DNA of 64,000 bases from Dirofilaria immitis. Lineage: Eukaryota > Nematoda > Chromadorea > Rhabditida > Onchocercidae. Position numbers and translations under genes: made by a program. The notes below the pieces were generated by a model. It was not told the origin of the DNA. It saw only the letters and a list, made by a program, of their open reading frames with translations, and did no database searches. The stretch spans positions 372,001 to 436,000 of the forward strand of contig JAKNDB010000108.1 of the NCBI GenBank assembly GCA_024305405.1, given 5' to 3'. Positions 12,276 to 25,106 of the stretch are shown here, one piece after another. Position 1 is the stretch's first letter; every line of letters begins with the position of its first letter.

Positions 12276-15147
12276 ATGCTAGGGACTTCGTGTCTCAGAG
12301 ATAAACAACTTTTATTGACAAATAGTAATTTGGATGATTTCCTACAACACTATGTATTTCCCATACAATTCATATTTGGTGTTGCTGGTAATTCCATTAA
12401 TCTTATCGTACTTCTTAGCAAAGGAATGCGTTCAAAGGTTTGTTTATTTATTTCATTTCATTTTTTTACTTTTGTTTATTTGTTTATTTTCATAATATTT
12501 GCATAAATCTCAAGAACTTTTCAATTTTTCAAATTTTGTTTTTAGACAAATTCATTGTTATCAGCAATGGCATTTGCTGATTTAGCATTATTATTTTGTA
12601 TGCTACCACATTCGCTAGCATCCTTCGAGATCGCATATCGCAGTTATACATTTCGCTATTTTTACTATGTTAGCAAACGACAATTAAATGCATTCGCAAA
12701 TTTCTTCTCAACAGCAGCAACTTGGCTTGTTCTTTTATTTTTCATCAACTTTTCATCTTTTTTTTTTCGCTTTTATTTTATTGAACTATTGAATCATAAG
12801 ATATAAGATATATAAATATATTCCTATTCCTATATAGCCATATAAATATTCGTATTTATATATTATTTGATGATTAGTTATTTGCAAATTTATTTATTCT
12901 GTTCCTATTAGTACTAATTTATTCTATTCCAATAAAGTGTCTAATTCATATTAGTACTAATTTATTCTATTCTAATAAATTATCTAGTTCATATTACTCT
13001 ATTTTAATAAACTATCTAATTGTTTGAATATCAAAGATTTGATTAATTATTAAATATAATATAATCATCATAATCTTTATTTTTATTGTCATTATCTAGT
13101 CATTATATTTCCTAGTATTTTTACTACAATTTTATATTCATTAATTTATACTTTTATATTACTTTTATGAATAATATATTTTAGGAAAAAAATTGATAAT
13201 AATTATCAGATAATAAGTATTGAGTACTCATGATAACATTTTGATACACTCAATTTAGTTAAAATTTAATTCTTAGGCTAGTGCTTACGGTATCCGTTGA
13301 GCGATTTATTGGTATTCGATCACCAGTTCATGCTCATTTTAAATGGAGAGATAAAGGCGTACTATTGATTATTGTGCCGATATTTATTGGCGCATTCCTG
13401 ATAACATTTTATCATCATATTGCTTACAAATATAGCATATATACTGTATGCAATGGTACACAATTAAAGGGTAACGTCAGGCCGGTTTGTTCTTTGTTAA
13501 TTTTCTATTTTATATTGATTATTTGATAGCTGATAAATGATATTAGATTTAGCTGATAGCGACGATGCACACTGAAATGACTATTTATTGGCTTTTAAGT
13601 TCTCATAATAATGATTTGATAATAATATCAATCGAGTTGCTTCGTTTAATTGAAGTATTTTAAGATTGAAATTGAGATATAATTGTTAAAAGCTTCGTTA
13701 TCTTTTACCTATTATAAACATTTTCAAAAATATCATTTAAAATTTTTTAGCTAAAAAATTATGTAAATTAAATTCGATTAAAATAGCAAAATTTAGAAAA
13801 TTTTATTTTCCATTAATCGTATAATTAATAAATTTAGAAAGCTAAAATAATGAAATATACAGTATAAATTATAGATAAATTATAACTGGACTGGAAATAA
13901 GCTATATGGTAAAATGCTAACAAATTATATTTATTATGGGAAATATTTACAACTGATAACAGTTATCTTGGTACCAATTGTTGCTGTTGCATTTCTTAAC
14001 GTATCACTCATTTGTTTGATGCGTAATCGTATCATAATACAGCGAAATCGTAGTACCAGTAATAACAGTGATTATAGGTTTAGTTTTTTTTTTTTTTCAT
14101 TTTTTTGTTATATTTTTAAATGAAAAAAAAAAAAAGAGGAAAAGAATGGAATAAATATGATAAGAGAGATGAAGAAAGTGATAAATTGAAATGATAAGTA
14201 TAAATAATTTTTAGAGTTTTATTTTTATTTTTAAATTTTTAAAATAAATTTCAACATTTAATCATTTCTTTTATCGTTGCAGTATGCTACGAAATTGTAA
14301 TGATACTGGAATAATGCAACGACAAGAAAGGAAAGTAACTGTTACCGTATTAGCAATTGTAACCTGTTTTACCATAACTCATGTATGCTTTCCAAATTTA
14401 TTTTGAATTTAAATTCAATAAATTTAATTATTTATTCGATTATATCAGTTATTCGATTTACTATTTCAATAGTTTCATGCATTAAATCATTTCATAAAAA
14501 TGAATAAATTTTTATTCGATTAATGAGTAAAAAAGAAAAAAAATTTCCATATATAAAAATAATCTTTAATTATCAAATTATAACATATAATTATTAAATA
14601 TTATAAAAATTTTAGGCACCATCATTGATACCGTTCGTTTGGGAAACATTAGGCATATCAAAACAAAATCCACGGCCTTTTTAGCAACTGTTAGTATTGC
14701 TAATTCATTGCTTATCACTGGAAAAGTTCTTAATTTTGTATTATTTTGCTCAAGTTCGGTGCATTTTCGTCGTCGTCTTATGCACATATTACTTTCGCAT
14801 TTTGTATGTTTGTTTATTTTTAAATTTTTTCTATTCAATACAACACAAATAACAATTTTACATATAACACAAATAAATTTTTAAAGAAATAATGAAAACT
14901 TCGCTTTTTTTTTCTTCTCTTCTATAAATAGTTCAAAAATTTGAAAATTTTTTCGTTTTGTTTCTTATTTTATAAAAATTTAGATGAAGCAATCAGAGAA
15001 TGGAAAATCAAAAAAATATCAATATCACAAATTAAAAATTCCGCACTTGTACCTCCGATACAAAAATTGAGCACATCCTTCAACCGACGCTCAATTCAAT
15101 GGCAGGATTCAGTTGGAAGTAAATTCTTGGTTGAAGGAAATATTTGA
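12276..15147 (+). CDS. Rhodopsin-family seven-transmembrane receptor, neuropeptide-receptor-like
   Basis: Exons: 12276-12437, 12546-12724, 13277-13484, 13875-14077, 14283-14382, 14616-14807 and 14984-15147 (TGA), about 402 residues. TM1 has GNSINLIVLL, TM2 AFADLALLFCMLP, TM3 ATWLVLTVSVERF (ERF in the DRY position, split between exons 2 and 3), TM4 LLIIVPIFIGAFLITF, TM5 LITVILVPIVAVAFLNV, TM6 VTVLAIVTCFTITHAPSL and TM7 SLLITGKVLNFVLFC. N-glycosylation sites NGT and NWT lie in the second extracellular loop. This layout is that of class A peptide receptors of the nematode FMRFamide/myosuppressin-like groups; the ligand is unknown. Intron 2 needs a GC donor. The TM6-TM7 exon is out of frame by one base at the T5 run 14678-14682. 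Exon 4 could start at 13902, and the last junction has an in-frame alternative (14803/14932). Further 5' exons are possible. Confidence 0.8.
12893..13020. repeat. Imperfect tandem repeat inside receptor intron 2
   Basis: A block containing TTAGTACTAATTTATTCTAT recurs (near 12909 and 12953), and a shorter version with TATTTTAATAAACTATCTA follows at about 13000. It lies entirely in the intron between TM2 and the rest of TM3. Confidence 0.7.
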
Positions 15148-15775
15148 AGCATATTATTATTATTATTATTATTATTATTATCATTACTTATTTATTTTTC
15201 CTTCTCTTTCTCTCTCTCTCTCTTTCTCCCTTTCTTCCTCTCTTTATCCATCTGATAATATGGAATAGAAAGAAAAAAAACCTTAAAAAACTTAAAAAAA
15301 ATTTTTCAAACGAAAAAAAAATGAAAATTACTTAACTTTATGGTATATTTAATACGTATTACTATTTTTCAACAAATAATCTTAACAGTTCATAATGATT
15401 ACCATAAAATTGAATATGAAGTATGAATTATAAAAATTAAACTTCTCTCTCACTCCTCTCTCTCTCACACCTTCTCTCTCTCTCTTTTCTTTTTTCTTTT
15501 TTCCTGTATAATTGATGATGATATTATGTTGAATTTGAATTGAATTATTTCATATATTCGTATGTCTATTATGTTAACAACAATATTTGCATGTTATTAT
15601 TTGATCTCATTCATAGTTATAAAAAAAAAAATAAATAAATAAAAAAATTTTGCAACAAACAAAACTACATTAAATATGATTATTATAGAATAATCATTGT
15701 ATCATAATATAAATAATATTTATTAATAAACAAATATTATTCGATCAAGAAATATTCCAATAAATATTTTAATTA
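15148..15775. other. Convergent intergenic region between receptor and kinase genes
   Basis: It contains an ATT trinucleotide run directly after the receptor stop codon (about 15150-15181), two pyrimidine-rich CT tracts (about 15195-15250 and 15440-15500) and AT-rich sequence. A minus-strand AATAAA (15719-15724) sits about 50 bp past the kinase stop codon and could serve as its poly(A) signal. No gene seen. Confidence 0.6.
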
Positions 15776-18077
<2,302 letters not shown>

Positions 18078-19235
18078 TTTTTCTTCTCTCGTTTCTTGTA
18101 AAATATAAAATACATTTATCATATTAATAACATTCACAATATTTAGAATAATTTTCGAATCCTTGATCAGGCTTATATCAAAACAATCAACGTAATTTTT
18201 ATCAATTTAATTAGCGAACAGACATCCTCTAATAGCAACGATCGTCAAACACGAAGAACTTTCACCATACTGATACTATCTTTACACACAATGATTAACA
18301 ATCCGTCCGATGGAAATTTCGAAATAAATCAATTATTTTTTTCAAACTGATAACATACTATTTTTTCAATTAGCAAATTGTTAAAAGCTCTGAACTTTTT
18401 ATAATTTATTAAAAATCTAAAATTTTATATCAATTCCGTGATTTATCCAAATAACATACGATGAAATCCGCTTTAAAAAACCTAAAATAAAATAAAAAAT
18501 AAATCTATAGGCACACAAAACTTAGTTTCATAAAACGTTCAACGCCTACTGAATGCTGTAACCATGGAAACATCGAGTAACAATTATCGCTAGTTAAAAG
18601 AAAAAAATAACTTGGCATCTAAAATTTCCTCCAGATTCTCAAGATTGTAAACAGCAGAATTTCGAGAAACTACGATTATTTTGATGTATTGAATCCCCAA
18701 ACTATATGAATATGTAGTGCTGGATGATATATCATATTAGCTTATATCTATATATATTTGTGAAGCAATTACTATAATAATTGCTTCAAAAGATGTAGTT
18801 TTGATGTCACGCATTAAAAATTTGTTATGTAATCGAAATTTTTATCTGCATCAAACAATACAGATAAAAAGAAATATAAATTAGCAAAGAATAGAAACAT
18901 AATTGGATATATCAGAAATCGTTAAAATTTGAAAATTAGTTTAAAAATTAGGTAGAAGAAATGTAACAAATGTTATAAGCAATCGAAAAATGATAGCAAT
19001 AGCAGCCGAATGATGGCTCAATAATTTAACAATGTATCTATCAAAGCTTTTCGAAACGAACAATAGCTTTGTCCGGTGGTGAGCGAAATAAGCGAGAAAG
19101 AAAAATAAATGATAAACAGTACAGGCACATATTGTGAATGATCAGTTGTACATTTTACTCAGTTTGAATTTTATAGCAAACAACTCTAACATCAGTAGCA
19201 ACATTCACGGACAGCACTTGACTTAAATACAAGAA
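18078..19235. other. Intergenic region upstream of the kinase gene
   Basis: AT-rich DNA between the kinase start codon and the stop codon of the first TMED gene, both on the minus strand. It should contain the kinase promoter and the TMED 3' UTR. I see no gene and no clear promoter element. Confidence 0.5.
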
Positions 19236-20503
19236 TTAATCATTCAAGCGACCTTTTCGTAGAATCCGACCAATCTTTGAGTTTTCTTCAAAAAGACTAC
19301 GCACCATGTAGACCTGAAAATGAATTCATCCAATAGTTTGATGTATATCAACCAATTTCATGTGCAAACACTTTATAAATCCGACTTACCTGCACAGAGA
19401 GGGCAAACAGCATGACAAACAAATGCAATACACTCCAGAAATTTATCATTTCATAACTGCGTTCAATCGCAGTTCGATCAGCCATTTCTATACTTGCATA
19501 CTGCCTTTGCAACCTTTCAATAATATTCAAATTATTTTTAACATTCGTCGTCACATTCTGAAAATAGAAAACCACTCTTGAAACAACTATCCAAAAACAT
19601 GAAAAAGAAAAAATTTAGCTCAGAAGCAAATACTGGTTTGAAAGAAACCTATGTACCTGAAAATTATCAACATGTGTGTCTAGTTTACTCAGAACTTCTG
19701 CTCCAACACTGATTTCCCGGTCAAAACCTCCAAGGAAGTGACCTCGTTCATCCAAAAGAAATAATTCGAAAAAACCCGTTTATCCGATTGAATACTGAAT
19801 GTATTATCAAAACAAAATAAATAGTCACCATAACCGGCACTAACCATACTCAAATCAACGCTGAAATAATAATCTTTTAAAAATTTCAATAATCCAACTT
19901 TACGGATTAATTTTTCATAATAAGCTGATGCAAGGCGAATAATTTTTTTTTGTCAATCTATTTTTTCTCTTATCGGTAGGAAACGAAAATTCTGTAAATT
20001 TTCACTTCATGTAATCTGAGTAACGATGGTTGAAAATAAGGTAGGATGGTTGATTTATCCACTTGAATCATAAGAGTAGAGAGACCTTACATAGAATAAA
20101 ATGTTTTATGATAAAATTAAAATTTGTCGACGAACTTGTGCGTTCCATCAGTATGCTTGAAATCATTGATCAAACGCAGTCCTTTCGGTGATGTAATATA
20201 GAATGTAATATCGGATTCACCACCAGCAATGACCTGTAATTAAAATACTGATTATTATGACGCATGTGTACCATTAATTTAAAATATATTCCTCAATTAG
20301 AAAATTAATGGAAATATTACCTGAAAATCCACTTCAAATGATCGATACTTTTCATTAGCAATTGTAAAACCGTAACATTCCGTCTTTCTTGCCGGTACAA
20401 TTACTGTATAAGCAAATTCGTCTGCTACTACCAAATAAATTGGCGATAAAAGAAATACGAGATGATGCAAGACCATTATCATATCATATGTATTTCTCAG
20501 CAT
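19236..20503 (-). CDS. p24/TMED family cargo receptor (TMED1/5-like), copy A
   Basis: Exons (minus): 20503-20321, 20233-20136, 19860-19657, 19557-19390 and 19313-19236, about 243 residues. p24 proteins are type I membrane proteins that cycle between ER and Golgi, selecting cargo for COPII and COPI vesicles. Seen in order: an N-terminal hydrophobic signal (VLHHLVFLLSPIYLVV), a GOLD domain with the conserved Cys pair (KTECYGF and DYLFCFDN), FELFLLDERG, a coiled coil, a transmembrane span (LHLFVMLFALSVQVYMVRSL) and a short tail ending KGRLND. The start at 20503 precedes the signal directly; MIMVLHH a few codons later is an alternative. Exon 3 lacks one base in the A6 run 19769-19774; adding it gives RVFFELFLLDERG. 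Copy B lies just upstream on the same strand with the same splice phases. Confidence 0.85.
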
Positions 20504-21828
20504 GTAGAAAAATTACCTTTACTCTTGACGAAATTTCCAATCATTTTGTCTTAATATTGACAAGAAAATTTGTTGCTAAAAATCATGACCAAATGAAGAA
20601 TGAAAAGTATGTCATCTGATGGCATACTTTAAGATAACAAACAAGAAACAACCGCATTCCGCTTATGTAGAAATGGTAGAAACACAAATCATAATGTGTG
20701 AACAAAATTGCACTCAGATGCTATTTGTAGTGATCGGAACTTGTCATCATAAATTAAAAGTGCAATTTGTAACAAGCAATGTTAAATAAGATAAAACAGT
20801 TACACAAACAATATTTTGATTTTAATTGGTGATTGACTTGTTTCAGTTTTTTTCTCTTTTTTTCTTACGAATATTAACATTTTTATTGATTGATCGCTGT
20901 TAATCTAATATATCGTGTTAGCCCGAAATTCAGTCTTTGTTCCCGAATATATGAAATTTTCTTACGTCTCATAATTTTGATTTGAGTTGGCGCTCAACCG
21001 TTTGCTTAAGAGAAAAAGAAATCTTCCACAGAGGAAATGCGAATCAACAAATTAGTTTCATTTTTCACTTAACGTCCCAACCGTCTTGGTTTTGAAAAAT
21101 AAATGTGTCATAAAAGCCAGCTAGAAGTCAATCACAAAACTAAAAATTCATTTCATATATTTTTTAGTTCCTACAATCTGATACATTTTTATGCTTGAAT
21201 TTTGAGATCTTTTCTGAAACTAAATTTTCATAAATAAAACCTCTTCTGTATGTCAAAGATATAAAAGAAATACACATCATCAGTTCATCACAATACGCAA
21301 TGTTCAAAAGCTTGCACCCATAACATTCCATTTATACTAACTAAACCTAAAACGCTTTGGATTTTCGGCTCAAAGAAATAAATTGCTAACTACTTCATCC
21401 TTGACCACAAATGCAATAGAAATTGCAATTCGCTAATTTCGAAATAAATTGTAAATAATTCCACCGTATAAATCAGGATTTTATCATTCATCCGTGTTAA
21501 CTTAGCAATTATCAAAATTGTTAGCGAAACAATCAAATATAAAAAAAAAAAAAAAAAAAACAAGTTTTACAACACTTCATTTTTAAACGAAAATCCTTAT
21601 TTCTTCTATCATCTCGTCCTTCCTGAGATTATCTTCCTATAGCCGACCATCAATCGCTAATCAAATCTTGCAATTTTATATAAAACAAACGATGTTAAAC
21701 ACGTCTATTATGATATGTGAAAAGTGACCCAATATGACATATCACAATTTCCTTCCCATCAAAGACATATAGGTTAATACCATCATATCATAAATTGATC
21801 ATGAAAAGATGGTACAGATTAATATGAA
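20504..21828. other. Intergenic region between the two TMED genes
   Basis: 1.3 kb of AT-rich DNA with a poly(A) run near 21541-21560. It separates the tandem paralogues and should contain the copy A promoter and the copy B 3' UTR. No gene or RNA recognised. Confidence 0.5.
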
Positions 21829-23426
21829 TCAAAAATGTTGTCGCCTTAACAATTGTCCCAACTTCGAATTATCTTCGAACAAACTTCTAATCATATATAC
21901 CTGGAAAACATAATATATTAAATGACAATAAGTTGCTCCCATCGCAAATAACAACGGTTTATATGCACCATGTAAAATCATATAAAAATAAAAGACACCT
22001 GTAATAAACCAACGATTACTAAAATAGTGGAATTGATAATAGACCATAAAGTTACACGCTCGAGATTAGCATTCATTATTGCTCGATCTCGTGCTTCATA
22101 TGCTCGCAATAGCGATTGATGATATTCAATTTTATTCAATAGATTTTTGATATTATTAGAGGCTTTCTGAAATTAGATTCTACCAGCTCTTTTTCAATCA
22201 AAAAAATGCGAAGTCACAATTACATGAAATATAAAAGAATCAGTTAACAGTCAAATTGCTATCAATATTCGATTAACTACTGTTCGATGTGGAATAATAT
22301 ACCTTTAAATACTAAATCTCATTTCACAGTTTCTCGTGCTGTGCTGTGTCCACAAAGATGAGTGTAAAGGAAAAGATAATCTTTGAGAAAAAAATAATAT
22401 TAGAGAACAAATAAATCTCTTAAAAAAATTAAAACGTTCCAATAGCTTAATTTTAACCTTTTCTTAGAATGACTGGATATACCTGGAATTTCTGCATTTC
22501 GAAACCAAGTCCATCGTATTCCGGCCTTACAGGACCGAATTCCTCAACCATGTTTGTTTCATCAAAGCTTCCGTTTTCATCTAACAAAAAAGTTCAAAAA
22601 TAGAACTTTACGTGTTTGATAGCTAAATGAATTATCGAAACATAGTTGATAATCGCCAGATTCCTTCATGGAAAACCTTCAACAGTGTTATCATCTAAAA
22701 ACAGTATTCGCAAATAAATGAAAAACATAATACAGTAATAATTCGATTTATTTTCCTCATAATATCTTTGAAGCCATCATAGACTATATTTCGGATGGTT
22801 TTAATTCAAGAATTCAAAATGTTACCATATTATAAACGCAAACTGTTATAATGCTAATAGAAAATTTTAAAAGAAAAACATATAAATGAAAATCAGCAAT
22901 CTGTTGATGATGATCGATTTATTGGCATAAATGAAACGCAAACCTTACTTATGGCTTCCCTCCACCTTCTTCGTTTCTTGAAGTAAAATTTTGTCCTCAA
23001 AAAGCATTATGAAATTGATATTCAAATCGCCACCATCAACCACCTAAAATCATAGTTTGAATATGCCTTCTGAATTTTCCTTCTTTAATCGTCATTGTGA
23101 AAGTAGTTAATTTACTCTACTAATTAGAAACTAAATTTTTTCGTTCAAAAAGTGTGACCAGAACATGATAAGAAATGTAACAAATACTATCAATGCCACT
23201 AATAAATTACACGAGAAACAACAATTTAATTAATAGTAAAAAACGCAAGTAAAAGGAAGCTTGCTTGATAATCAATTTCCATAAATTTATGTTGGGTATT
23301 ATTGACTGTCTGAAAGAAGCAATTATGTTTTCCAGCGTCAACTTCAATCGTGTAAGAATATTCAGCTCCGCAGGATATATGAATCAGTAAACTGAGAATT
23401 AGCGAAGGATACAAACATAGATCCAT
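21829..23426 (-). CDS. p24/TMED family cargo receptor (TMED1/5-like), copy B
   Basis: Exons (minus): 23426-23265, 23043-22949, 22676-22483, 22166-21999 and 21900-21829, about 230 residues. Signal peptide (LYPSLILSLLIHISCG), GOLD domain with Cys pair (KHNCFFQ and DYQLCFDN), FFELFLLDENG after correction, coiled coil (NIKNLLNKIEYHQSLLRAYE), transmembrane span (IINSTILVIVGLLQVYMI) and tail SKLGQLLRRQHF. The family role is the same as copy A. Splice phases (0, 2, 0, 0) and the 168-nt fourth exon match copy A, so the two are tandem duplicates. Intron 1 starts with GC (CAA|GCAAGC); a GT donor in the right phase is not available. Exon 3 lacks two single bases, in A6 22586-22591 and A5 22596-22600; with both restored it reads continuously as in copy A. 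As written it looks like two exons split by a stop, but no valid intron lies there. Confidence 0.82.
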
Positions 23427-24722
23427 CTAATCTGTAACGCCAAATTAGAAACGTGAAGCTATTCATAGTTTTTACGTAAAACAAATATCATTCGGAAGAC
23501 GGCCCTATTGTGATCTTTTTCTTACTGATGTTTTAGCCATTCTTTTGCAATGAAAAAAAAAGAGTAATTCAAAAAAAAAAAAATAGAAATAGTGAAAAAA
23601 ATCCATCCCCAAGAATAAAAAAAAAAATTCTTTAATTTTTACATTTTATAAAATCCATTCTCAAAGAAAATATTAAAAAAACAAAAAAATTGAATTATTA
23701 AAACAAAATTTCCGAAGACTTATCTATGCATATACTAATTTTTAATCAAAAAAAGAGAAACAATTCAATCAAAATAAAAACAAAAAAGTTGTTCATTCAT
23801 ATTTGAAAACAATAAATCCTAGTGAAATGAAAAATAATCTTAAATTAGCTCGATGATAATCATCGTTGCTGGCTGACAAGTTCTTTGAAAATAATTGTAA
23901 ATAGACATTAAATCTTACTCAAAACATCACTGCTAACAGTGACACCTTCCTACCATTTCAAATAATCGAAATAAAAGCATCTGTCTGAGTGCGGAATGAG
24001 ATGATAATCTCCTGAGACAATCGTATACTTCAAAGAATTTGTCCATTTTACATAAAGAATTTCCGATCTTGTCTCCGCATAATTAAATAAAGCTGCAAAC
24101 CGAAACACTCAATTCGGAATCTCAATAAATACTTGTGAGTACGACGAGCCTAAACACGGTAAAAGTAGCAACTTCTCTGCAGTATGGTCTGTAATTTTTT
24201 TCTTCATATTTTACGGCTGAAGGACTGTCCCGTAAAACGCGGCGAATGCTAGACGGATTTCGTTGTACGTGGCATCTGGGATACTAACGTGGAAATACAG
24301 ATGAAGAAGGGGAAAGTAATGGTGATAGAAATAAATGGGGATCAACTGAAGGCAAAGAGGTGATTACGAGAAGTAACGGTAGTACGATCGCGTCTATGGT
24401 GATCAATAATGATAAGAAGTGGTATTAGTTACATCATGACCAGTTATAGATTTCATTACAGTAGAATAAGTTTTCCCTCAGTCTAGAATATTTTTTATCA
24501 TGTTGTCGAACATATTGAAATGCTTGATAACTTGGTGAATAGTTCAGACATAAAATTTACGCAGCCTTGAATAACAGTAACAATTTATATTATTCAATCG
24601 GTCGGTCCTATTTGCCGCTCCTATTTCAATTTCGTTCTTTTTCTTTAGGTTCCATTCGAGAAATTAAAATTGGAATTGAAAGATTTACTTGTGTGATCTC
24701 GAGTTTATTTGTGATCTCATCG
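23427..24722. promoter_or_regulatory. Intergenic region between divergent TMED copy B and MRTF genes
   Basis: 1.3 kb separating two oppositely transcribed genes, so both promoters, or a shared one, should lie here. The left half has several poly(A) runs (23550-23700). The part from about 23980 to 24420 is visibly less AT-rich. I see no CArG box or clear TATA element. The frame of the MRTF first exon stays open upstream to about 24567, so an earlier non-ATG start or 5' UTR there cannot be excluded. Confidence 0.45.
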
Positions 24723-25071
24723 ATGGCTACCTTAGGACGACGGATCGAACCGAAACCATCAACAACCAATATATCCGAAGCTATTCCACTCTTACTCGTT
24801 CCTGTTACTCGACAACCTGCAGTAGCAATTCCCACACAATTTATTCCACGCACAATTTTTATTGATGCCCAAAGTCTGCAAGCAAATATGGATTCTAACA
24901 GGGAAGGTAACAATAGGTGTTTTAATTGAATTTTTAAATTTCAAAAAGTTCAAACATAACTACAATTCTTCCAATTATTTTTTAAAAATAACAGTTAGAA
25001 ATAGTAAAAGTAAGGCTATAATTGTACGTTTTCTATCTCCAGAATATCTCTTTCCCTTTTCGTTTACATTC

Positions 25072-25106
<35 letters not shown>

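Noticed and set aside
22581..22585. A splice acceptor (TTGTTAG) within TMED B exon 3
   Set aside because: The flanking sequence aligns without a gap to copy A once two homopolymer bases are added, and there is no intron-sized insert.
22676..22695. A further homopolymer loss near GGTTTTCC in TMED B
   Set aside because: Using the acceptor GTTGAAG|G keeps the same phase-2 junction as copy A and needs no correction.
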